A DNA stretch of 22,384 nucleotides. It comes from DATLMR01 sp035634255 (lineage in GTDB: Bacteria > Acidobacteriota > Blastocatellia > UBA7656). This document shows positions 15,642 to 22,384 of this stretch, one piece after another (position 1 is the first letter of the stretch; the number at the start of each line of letters is the position of its first letter). Both the position numbers and the translations under genes were made by a program. The notes beneath the pieces were generated by a model that saw only the letters and a program-made list of their open reading frames with translations, was not told the DNA's origin and searched no databases. The stretch lies in assembly GCA_035634255.1 (NCBI GenBank), contig DASQDI010000137.1:1-22384 (forward strand), given 5' to 3'.

Positions 15642-17759
15642 CTAAGAAGCGAAATGAGTCTTGGTCAGTATTCCAATGTCCAGAAGCTTTCGGACCGTGA
15701 TTTCATACTCTTTGCGCGTGTCCTTACCGCCGGCTGCGTCGGCCGGCCCTTCTGCGATCTGGGCGTAGATTTGATCGAAGGTCAGATGCCCTCGGCTCAG
15801 TTCTATTATCTTCAAATCAACTTGCTCAAGAGGATGAACCAGGCCGGACCGGCCATCAATGGCAAACAGCATAGGTATCTCCGAGGAAGCGAAAGCCGGG
15901 GCTTTCTCTATCAGATCTACGAACAGCACGGCCCCTGAATTAACGACGAAAGCTCGGTTGATCGCGAAGTCTTCCTCGTATTTTGGCCGTTCGGAACCGC
16001 TGAATTCTGACGCCCAATCATCTCTTGTAGGGTCGAGCAACTTGCCGAAAGCGTTAGGCCCAAACTTGGCCGTGTAGAGTATGTCTTCCGGCACGTCAAC
16101 CAGTGCCACTTCCGGGTACATCGCCTGTATCTTCTGCATGGCCGTCACAGCGTGAGTCTGGTTCTGTTTGGGGGCCGTCTCTTCATATTGAAGGTGGTAC
16201 CACTTCGCTTGAGCGTTCCCGATGATATGAATCCCGTATTGGGCGGGGTCCTCGGCCAGGGGGCTGCCTCGCAGGAGGCGAAACTCTCCCACGTCACATC
16301 GAGTTAACTCGCGCCTGTGTTTGCGGACGAATTGGTAGGTCTCTTCGGCCTCCTCCGCAGTTTCAGAAGGAAAATTACCAAAAACGCCGGCCTCGACGGC
16401 GATGCCCGTGTTGTGGCACTTATGAAGAATGTCTTCGATGCGCTCGCGCGTAGTGCCCTTGTCCATCAGGTCCAACAGGCGCTGATTCACGCTCTCCATC
16501 CCCATGTAAAGCCTGACGCATCCAGCCCGGTGCATAGTATCGAAAAGGCTCTCGTCCATACCTTTCTCGAACCGCGCGACCGCGTGCCACTTGATTTGAA
16601 CACCATTATCCAGAATCCCTTGAGCGAGGATTCTAAGATAGTGAGGTGCCATCACGTCAGACTCGAAACAGAACACGTCCTCGCCCGTCTGCTCCTTTAT
16701 CTTTTGAACGTCCTCCGCCACCAGATGAGGGGCGCGCGACCTGTAAGGCGCGAGCTTTATAAAGGCGTAATTGCAAAACGTGCAGCGGTTGAAATAGCAA
16801 CCCCTTGTGGGCACCATGCAGATGATTCGCTTGGGGGCAAAATACCTATCAAGTGGCAGCATGCTGAAATCAGGAGTGGGCAGCCAGTTCAAATCAACTT
16901 TATAAGTCGGGTCTTCTTGCAGCAGCACCCCATTTTTCTGATAGACGATAAAGTTGCGAACCTTCTCACTTGGGCGCTTGCCTTCGAGCGCCTCTACCAG
17001 CTCCAGAATTGTTTCATCGGCTTCCCCGATTGCGACCGAGTCGATCCATCTGCCGAAGCGCGCATCCGAGGCCAGAACGTGCTTGCCCCACGAGGGCACC
17101 GGGCCCCCGACCGTAATGTGTATCCCGGGCGCTTGATCCTTTATCAGGCGGGCCAGTATGAACGTAGGGATTAACTGTGAGAAGTAGGGGACGGAAAAAC
17201 CCACAAGGCCGGGCCGTTGCTTGAGGATTTCAGGCACCGTGACGGCCTTGAAATAGCGCGTCAACATCCCATCCTCGTCCTGGTGAATCGCCTCGTTGAT
17301 CTCGTCGAACGTGTCGTAGCTTGCGGAAGAATAGGAATACTTTCCGAAGTTAATCTTCTCGTAGGGAGCCGAGAGCAAAGAGCAGGCTTTGGCGAAAATC
17401 CGCTTGGCAAACAGCAGCGAAGAAGGGCTGTAGAAGTCGCCAGGATCCTTCAATATGCGTCGGGCCTCGTCGATGTTCTGGATCACTTCGTCCGATGACG
17501 CCAGGAGCTGCGCGAGCGAGTCTCGCCGGTGCGCGCCTGCGGGGTCGTTGAGTCTCCGGGGATCAAATTCATTCTTCAGCCACCGCCTCGCGTCGACCAG
17601 TGAGTCAACGCAAAGAAGGTCGTCAAAGGCTTCAAGATTTGAATCTCTTAAGAATACGCCTTCGTGACCAGCCCGCTTCAGGATAGCCCCCAGCAAGGGC
17701 AATGCCCCATACGGTAAGGCGGGATCAGCGCAGGGCGGGAAAACTAACACTATATTCAC
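15642..17759 (-). CDS. B12-binding-domain-type radical SAM protein
   Basis: A 705-residue enzyme with a cobalamin-binding-like Rossmann domain (about 1-265), a radical SAM barrel (about 310-540) and a C-terminal extension. The N-terminal domain shows LVFPPC at the start and HITVGGPVPSW near 214-224, but no DxHxxG, so any cobalamin would bind without that histidine. The 4Fe-4S cluster cysteines are Cys321, Cys326 and Cys329, spaced CX4CX2C instead of CX3CX2C. Barrel motifs GMESVNQRLLDLMDKGTT (420-437) and GNFPSET (461-467) are typical. The last 80 residues resemble a PqqD-like winged-helix domain. Such enzymes methylate or otherwise rearrange unactivated carbons. The start is GTG with GGAGGT 5 bases upstream. 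Confidence 0.87.
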   Translation of the reverse strand: MNIVLVFPPCADPALPYGALPLLGAILKRAGHEGVFLRDSNLEAFDDLLCVDSLVDARRWLKNEFDPRRLNDPAGAHRRDSLAQLLASSDEVIQNIDEARRILKDPGDFYSPSSLLFAKRIFAKACSLLSAPYEKINFGKYSYSSASYDTFDEINEAIHQDEDGMLTRYFKAVTVPEILKQRPGLVGFSVPYFSQLIPTFILARLIKDQAPGIHITVGGPVPSWGKHVLASDARFGRWIDSVAIGEADETILELVEALEGKRPSEKVRNFIVYQKNGVLLQEDPTYKVDLNWLPTPDFSMLPLDRYFAPKRIICMVPTRGCYFNRCTFCNYAFIKLAPYRSRAPHLVAEDVQKIKEQTGEDVFCFESDVMAPHYLRILAQGILDNGVQIKWHAVARFEKGMDESLFDTMHRAGCVRLYMGMESVNQRLLDLMDKGTTRERIEDILHKCHNTGIAVEAGVFGNFPSETAEEAEETYQFVRKHRRELTRCDVGEFRLLRGSPLAEDPAQYGIHIIGNAQAKWYHLQYEETAPKQNQTHAVTAMQKIQAMYPEVALVDVPEDILYTAKFGPNAFGKLLDPTRDDWASEFSGSERPKYEEDFAINRAFVVNSGAVLFVDLIEKAPAFASSEIPMLFAIDGRSGLVHPLEQVDLKIIELSRGHLTFDQIYAQIAEGPADAAGGKDTRKEYEITVRKLLDIGILTKTHFAS

Positions 17760-17781
17760 GTGGCACCTCCACTGGTTTGGG

Positions 17782-17835
17782 TCGGACGATAAAAGCTCTC
17801 AGCCCTATCGTCCGAACGACGGCGGGTGAGAGCTT
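17782..17835 (-). promoter_or_regulatory. Structured leader upstream of the radical SAM gene
   Basis: Two interleaved inverted repeats lie directly before the ribosome-binding site (17765-17770). Helix A is a perfect 10-bp pair, TCGGACGATA (17782-17791) with TATCGTCCGA (17806-17815), enclosing a 14-nt loop. That loop (AAGCTCTCAGCCC, 17793-17805) is complementary to GGGTGAGAGCTT (17824-17835): 9 bp, a one-base bulge, then 3 bp. The order allows either a pseudoknot or two competing hairpins. In the mRNA, the A helix ends 11 nt before the Shine-Dalgarno, a position suited to control of translation or termination. No known riboswitch class was recognised. Confidence 0.5.
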
Positions 17836-17926
17836 GTCTGAGTATTCAGGTTGCCGGGACTTTCCTCGAAATAAGGGATTGGCCGGGAGAGTATTTATGT
17901 CGCAGAAATCCCGTGCGTCATTTTTC

Positions 17927-19171
17927 TTATAGGCTTTTCGTATTCAGGTCTTCCTGAAAGAAAACCTGACAAACGGCATTCGCTAGAGTCAGGTCCCCGC
18001 CGACTTTTAGCTTGCCTTGTAAGAAAGATTCTCCGGCATTTAATCTCCCGCTTATAATGTCTGTCAGATCGTCAGCCGAAATCGTAATCGTAAAATCGGC
18101 GGCGCTGTTGCCGGAAACAAGGTGACCAGCCTCCCCTGTCAGGCCGACCATCCAAGCCTTACTGCCGAGCTCGGGTATGATGAACTTGCACTTCCCTTTG
18201 AGACCTTCCAGTCTTTCCTTTTGCGCCCTGACCCGTTGCGGGATATGGTTTGTAAAAACCTGTTCGACAGCTTCAACACATTCAACTCGCTCGTCCGTAG
18301 ACTCGGCGCGGTAAGGAGATGGCGTGAGGTCCCAATCAGGCCCGATGACGGCGTAACCCAGTTTCACAAACAGATTGTTCATCTTTTCTAACAACTCATC
18401 CGAGATCGCCCTCAGGGGTAATCTCGACCCCTTCCCGATGGAGTCCTCGTTAATTCGCCGGGAAAATCTTATTTTAATGTCCCCAGGCCCGGGGTCGTGT
18501 TGGGTGGAGAAGACCTCGCTTAATACCGACGGGTCCCATTCTAAGCGCAAAAACTCGAAGAGTGGCTTCAACGTGCCGGGCGGATTCTGGACCAGAGATT
18601 CGTACTTCAGCCGGAAGCAGTTTTCCGGATTCGCCTGCTCAAATTCAACCATCCGATTCGTTTTATCAATCCAACTTTCTATCATCGCACTGATGATGTT
18701 TTCGGGATTACGATGGACGTATTGAACCAGATCGGGGTACCACCCATGCGTGTTTGCTTCGATGAGCGAATAGACTACGTCCATGCAGTTGCGGTACAGG
18801 CAAATGTATTTTGCTTCCGGAAACACGCGCGCCAGTATTCTTAAGTGATTCACGTTGGTCGGCGTTTTTTCGCACCATATTTGCGCGTTCCTGGCCCCCG
18901 CATAAGAATCCATCAGCTCAAAAACTATGCGTCTGACTTCGTCGAGCACAATCAGCTCTCTTTTTTTTCCGTCCGAGCCGGCGGCGGCCTGCCCTTTAGT
19001 GTTGTCTACCGTCAGGTATAAATCCCTGCAAAGCTGACCGAGGTATAACTCGCCGGGGCAGGCGATTGCCGGGTGTGAATTCAATATGTACCTCAATAAC
19101 GTCGAGCCGGAGCGGGCAGTTGAAATGATAAAGCTCGCGCGAGTCTGCGGGCATGATTCTTTCTTATCCAT
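17927..19171 (-). CDS. Sulfotransferase fused to an SCP2 sterol-carrier domain
   Basis: A 414-residue protein. Residues 10-290 form a PAPS-dependent sulfotransferase: the 5'-phosphosulfate loop is STARSGSTLLR (17-27) and the 3'-phosphate region is CLYRNCMDVVYSL (124-136), with CEKTPTN (100-106) upstream as in the bacterial Sulfotransfer_3 group. Residues about 300-405 match the SCP2 sterol-carrier fold: DFTITISADDLTDIISGRL, then FLQGKLKVGGD (383-393), the lipid-pocket segment. The enzyme should transfer sulfate from PAPS to a hydroxyl or amine, perhaps on a hydrophobic or lipid-held acceptor. The start is set at the ATG at 19171, with AAGGAG 4 bases upstream; a GTG at 19198 is in frame but has no ribosome-binding site. 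Confidence 0.88.
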   Translation of the reverse strand: MDKKESCPQTRASFIISTARSGSTLLRYILNSHPAIACPGELYLGQLCRDLYLTVDNTKGQAAAGSDGKKRELIVLDEVRRIVFELMDSYAGARNAQIWCEKTPTNVNHLRILARVFPEAKYICLYRNCMDVVYSLIEANTHGWYPDLVQYVHRNPENIISAMIESWIDKTNRMVEFEQANPENCFRLKYESLVQNPPGTLKPLFEFLRLEWDPSVLSEVFSTQHDPGPGDIKIRFSRRINEDSIGKGSRLPLRAISDELLEKMNNLFVKLGYAVIGPDWDLTPSPYRAESTDERVECVEAVEQVFTNHIPQRVRAQKERLEGLKGKCKFIIPELGSKAWMVGLTGEAGHLVSGNSAADFTITISADDLTDIISGRLNAGESFLQGKLKVGGDLTLANAVCQVFFQEDLNTKSL

Positions 19172-19326
19172 TTCTCTCCTTACTGGCAGCCACGTCACAG
19201 CGGGCGGTACTCTTTGCTTTACCGCGGGCGGCGGCCATCCCTTTCGTCAAGTCTACAAATAAGTACAGCGGAGGGGTCGCGAACAGAGGACGATCTTGAA
19301 GAAACCTCGCGGCTCTCGCGGCGTAC

Positions 19327-20919
19327 TCAGCCATTCAGGAAGATTTCTTTTTCACCGAATAGGCGCTCCGCCTCGATGCCGCGCCTGCGGCATTCTGAAA
19401 CCAGCTTATTGGATTCAACAATCGGTCTCGACTGTTCGGTGTATTGAAGGCTCATAACGTACCCCAGCCACGGCTCCTGGCCCATAGCGTAGACGTACAC
19501 GTTCTTGCAGTTGAAGCGATTCACAATATCAATTGCCTGTTCGTAATTCGATCCGGCGAGCCTGCGCGATTCGTCCATCGCGCGCTGTATCTTCTGCGTC
19601 AGCAGCGGCCCATAGAGCCAGCTGAGCGGCGCGCCGTCACACTCCATGCCGAGGAACAGAGCGTCGACATCGCCTATGATCGAGTGAAGCTCTTTGTAAA
19701 ACTGCGGCTCGATGTTGCACGAGTCGGCGGCGAACAGCAGGGAATTATTTCCGAGCCTTACCAGGTAAGCCATCTTCGTGCGAACGTCCAGGTCGCAGTG
19801 CTCACCGAGGAAAGGCAGACCCGTGACGGAGCCGTTCTCTATCTCGATTGAGTCCATTTCGGACAGCTCGATGATTCTCTTGAACCCAGCGTTCTTCAGA
19901 ATCAGCTTTAGTGAAGGGTCTTGCAACGACCCGCCGCCCCTCGGGACGATGACCGTCTCTACTTTGTGCCTGATCTGAAGCAGCGTCTCGAACAGTACAT
20001 GGTCCTGGTGGTCGTGTGTAATGAGCACGTAATCAATCTTGTCCGGCAGGTCTGCATACGTGTAGCGCGAAACATCCGATTCGTAGGTATAGCTCAGCAC
20101 GGGATCGGAAAGCATTGTCATCCCTTTCGTCTCGATCAAGATGCACGCATGCCCGAAGTATCTCCACCTCACTCCGTTACCCTCGTAAGGCCGGTAGGGC
20201 GGGGGCGGGTCGGGCGTGAAGAAAGATTCGAACAATTCGGCCCGCTCTTCCGGGATGTCAAAGAAGTCTCTGATGTAGGACATCGGCTTGGGCGTGGACT
20301 TCATCCGGAAAAGCTCATCGACGCCTTCGTGCCGGTACGGGATCCTCAGATGGACCGACTCGTCGTCCTCGAGCCGGGGAGTGCTGAGTATGAACGGGCG
20401 GTGGTCGCCGTCGGTCATGGACAGCATTAAACTCTGCGCCGACTCGTCGTAGTATTTAGAGTTATACAGCAGGGCCTCGATCAGCCTGTATGAGGGGTGG
20501 TTGTTCAGGTCGTAAACCAACTCAACGCGCCCCTTCAGCGGCTCCGGCACAGAGTTGTACAGAGGTTGCAAGCTGAACCCGTTGGCGTTCGCCCGCAACA
20601 TCGCTTCGAGCTCTCCTATCCCGGCCGAGAGTTCAACCAGCGCAGAGCGGTTTAATTTGGTGCTGTCTCTGAGCGCCCTGATCTCGTCAACCCTTTTGCC
20701 ATCGTAATCAATGAACGGCCCCCCCATCATCTTAGGGTTCTTGACCGCATTGGCATGGACCTGAGGCGCGTTGATATACGAATCCATGATCTTGAGGTGA
20801 CGCTCTGACACGTTCCTTGAAGCAGTGGCGGGAGGAATCAGATGAGACCAGGCGTACCACTGATCGAAGAGCGGTTCCGCTTGAATGTTAGGCTTCAGAA
20901 AATTAGAGCCGTTATTCAC
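19327..20919 (-). CDS. CmlA-type diiron beta-hydroxylase with metallo-beta-lactamase fold
   Basis: The 530-residue product matches CmlA (532 aa), the chloramphenicol-pathway oxygenase that beta-hydroxylates an amino acid held on an NRPS carrier domain. Its C-terminal half has the metallo-beta-lactamase fold with THDHQDH at 301-307. The six CmlA iron ligands as I recall them (His305, His307, Asp309, His310, Glu377, Asp403) align with His302, His304, Asp306, His307, Glu373 (LGEH) and Asp399 (AADS) here. The glutamate at 373 in place of the usual histidine separates diiron CmlA from zinc hydrolases. Residues 1-245 form the CmlA-specific N-terminal domain. GTG start, with AAGGAGA 6 bases upstream. 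It lies 48 bp after the NRPS gene, whose carrier domain is the likely partner. Confidence 0.88.
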   Translation of the reverse strand: MNNGSNFLKPNIQAEPLFDQWYAWSHLIPPATASRNVSERHLKIMDSYINAPQVHANAVKNPKMMGGPFIDYDGKRVDEIRALRDSTKLNRSALVELSAGIGELEAMLRANANGFSLQPLYNSVPEPLKGRVELVYDLNNHPSYRLIEALLYNSKYYDESAQSLMLSMTDGDHRPFILSTPRLEDDESVHLRIPYRHEGVDELFRMKSTPKPMSYIRDFFDIPEERAELFESFFTPDPPPPYRPYEGNGVRWRYFGHACILIETKGMTMLSDPVLSYTYESDVSRYTYADLPDKIDYVLITHDHQDHVLFETLLQIRHKVETVIVPRGGGSLQDPSLKLILKNAGFKRIIELSEMDSIEIENGSVTGLPFLGEHCDLDVRTKMAYLVRLGNNSLLFAADSCNIEPQFYKELHSIIGDVDALFLGMECDGAPLSWLYGPLLTQKIQRAMDESRRLAGSNYEQAIDIVNRFNCKNVYVYAMGQEPWLGYVMSLQYTEQSRPIVESNKLVSECRRRGIEAERLFGEKEIFLNG

Positions 20920-20967
20920 GGGAATTCTCCTTTTGATATTTTATTAGTGCCGTTCTTACAGGGATCG

Positions 20968-22384
20968 CTATCGAGCTGCCGTTTCGAAGCACCTTCTTAG
21001 CCACTCGGCCACGAGCGGGGCGTTCGACTTGCTCACGAAATCGGCGTGGGAAGAGTCAAAATTGATCACGTCGATGCCGCCGAGAGCCAACTCCTTCCAA
21101 CCATAGCTATAGTCCTCATGGCGAGAAAAGGAGCTCTTGAAGAGAGTGACGCGACCTTGGTATGGCTTCGGCTGATACAGCCGGGCGGCATGTTTATTCG
21201 TGACCGTCACGCGAACGTAACGGCGAATCTGCTCCTGCGTAATATCAGCAGGAAGCATTCCGCTTTCCTTTAGAGTATTCATGTACAGCAGTACCTGCTG
21301 GTCGAAAGTCAGAGATTCGACCGCAAGACCAAGTTCTTCCCGCAAGTATTCAGCTAAGAAAGACCGCTCGACCTCCCGTAATTCTTCCTCGCTTAAAACG
21401 CGGTCGGCAGGATTGCAGTTGCGGGGGCTGTCCATCAAAACGAGTAGCCTTACCTCCTCGCCCATCGCGGTCAACTGCTGCGCGACCTCAAAAGAGACGG
21501 GAACCCCGAACGACCATCCGCCGATTTGATAAGGTCCGGCCGGTTGTACTCTTCGAATATCTTCGATGTAGACTGCCGCCATATCTTCCACCGTACTGAG
21601 GGGCTCCTGTCCTAAATCGAGGCCATACGATTGCAGCGCATAGAAAGGCTGATCCGGCCCCAGGCTGTGAGCTAGATGGATGTAGCTGTGAGGTACGCCG
21701 CCCGCTGCATGCATACAGAAAAAAGGGAGCTTTTCGCCGTGTGGGTTTATAGGGATAACTGATGATGGCGGGCCGGGAGACATATTCTGCCTGACCAAAA
21801 CTGCCATTGATTCAATTGTGGGAGCATCAAAGACCATGCGGACTGAGATCTGAGCGCCATAGATTTTCCTGAGTCGAGCACACAGGCTGACGGCAGCTAA
21901 TGAATTGCCGCCGAGTTCAAAAAAATTGTCCGTAATGTCAACGCATTGAACGCAAAGCACCTCCTCCCATACCTGAATCAACTGTAGCTCTGTCCTATCA
22001 AGGAGGTGCTTTTCTTTGGCTGGTGTTTTCTGCCGGGACGATTCACAACGAGGAAGGGCCTTGCGGTCGATCTTGCCATTCGCCATCAGAGGCATCTGCT
22101 CTAATTCTATAATCTGATCAGGCACCATATGCTGTGGCAGCTTAGCCCGCAACTGCTCCCGCCACTGCTTGACATCCACCGACACTCCCTCCTTCTGTAC
22201 CACGAAAGCGACGAGCCTGGCCTGTAGTCCGTCCCCTTCGGCCAGGACAGCCGCCTGCGCTACTCCCGGACAACCGCTCAGCGCCGCCTCGACCTCGCCC
22301 AACTCCACCCTGTAGCCCCTTATCTTGACCTGATTGTCCCTCCTGCCGATGAACTCCAGCTCGCCCTCCCAGTTCCACCTCACC
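20968..22384 (-). CDS. Nonribosomal peptide synthetase, C-terminal part (A-T-TE), partial
   Basis: The last 471 codons of an NRPS whose start lies beyond the right edge of the window; the first visible residues are interior. In order (fragment numbering): the C-terminal subdomain of an adenylation domain with A8 motif GRRDNQVKIRGYRVELGEVE (13-32) and catalytic A10 lysine Lys104 in NGKIDRKAL; a carrier domain (about 128-200) with phosphopantetheine site Ser161 in ELGGNSL; and a type I thioesterase (about 210-468) with the triad Ser291 in GGWSFG, Asp318 in LMDSP and His446 in SSHADF. The thioesterase would release the chain by hydrolysis or cyclisation. The specificity pocket of the A domain is outside the window, so the amino acid is unknown. 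Confidence 0.95.
   Translation of the reverse strand, partial: VRWNWEGELEFIGRRDNQVKIRGYRVELGEVEAALSGCPGVAQAAVLAEGDGLQARLVAFVVQKEGVSVDVKQWREQLRAKLPQHMVPDQIIELEQMPLMANGKIDRKALPRCESSRQKTPAKEKHLLDRTELQLIQVWEEVLCVQCVDITDNFFELGGNSLAAVSLCARLRKIYGAQISVRMVFDAPTIESMAVLVRQNMSPGPPSSVIPINPHGEKLPFFCMHAAGGVPHSYIHLAHSLGPDQPFYALQSYGLDLGQEPLSTVEDMAAVYIEDIRRVQPAGPYQIGGWSFGVPVSFEVAQQLTAMGEEVRLLVLMDSPRNCNPADRVLSEEELREVERSFLAEYLREELGLAVESLTFDQQVLLYMNTLKESGMLPADITQEQIRRYVRVTVTNKHAARLYQPKPYQGRVTLFKSSFSRHEDYSYGWKELALGGIDVINFDSSHADFVSKSNAPLVAEWLRRCFETAAR

Noticed and set aside
16317..17174. Plus-strand open frame (285 codons) opposite the radical SAM gene
   Set aside because: It is the complementary frame of the conserved radical SAM barrel; no ribosome-binding site and no recognisable domain.
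19206..19227. Hairpin GCGGTA/TACCGC upstream of the sulfotransferase gene
   Set aside because: It is only 6 bp with a 10-nt loop in GC-rich DNA; such stems are expected by chance.

Overview
The window reads as a chromosomal segment of a GC-rich soil-type bacterium, most likely an acidobacterium. The best taxonomic clue is a large duplicated FtsX/MacB-type permease with no ATPase of its own (9407-11893), a family greatly expanded in Acidobacteriota. The assignment is inference. Genes are dense, and after the first 1.2 kb every convincing gene is on the minus strand.

Left part (1-8025), housekeeping and accessory metabolism: on the plus strand, a small unknown protein and a pirin/quercetinase-type bicupin. 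On the minus strand: threonine/serine dehydratase overlapping the end of rsmB (16S rRNA m5C methyltransferase), a secreted PhoD-like phosphatase, a four-helix membrane protein, a YkgJ-type cysteine-cluster protein, a LOG-family nucleotide phosphoribohydrolase, a 57-residue LysW-type amino-group carrier, and a secreted SH3-like protein. This part looks visibly richer in G+C than the rest.

A 405-bp stretch without a gene (8026-8430) separates this from the right part.

Right part (8431-22384), the downstream end of what looks like a nonribosomal-peptide gene cluster, transcribed right to left. In transcription order: the 3' end of an NRPS (adenylation C-terminus, carrier domain, thioesterase) entering from beyond the right edge; a CmlA-type diiron beta-hydroxylase with all six expected metal ligands; a sulfotransferase fused to an SCP2 sterol-carrier domain; a radical SAM protein with an unusual CX4CX2C cluster motif behind a leader able to form two strong interleaved helices; a TPR protein with a glycosyltransferase-9-like C-terminus; an ABC exporter starting 5 bp after that gene; the orphan permease; and a lincosamide-nucleotidyltransferase-like enzyme. 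The simplest model is a peptide or amino-acid scaffold that is beta-hydroxylated on the carrier domain, sulfated, modified by a radical SAM enzyme and perhaps glycosylated, then exported, with the nucleotidyltransferase as possible self-protection. The family calls are firm. The single-pathway model is inference, and the core NRPS is not visible. I know of no described cluster with this exact gene set, but no database search was possible.

I found no tRNA, rRNA, CRISPR array, insertion sequence or attachment site.
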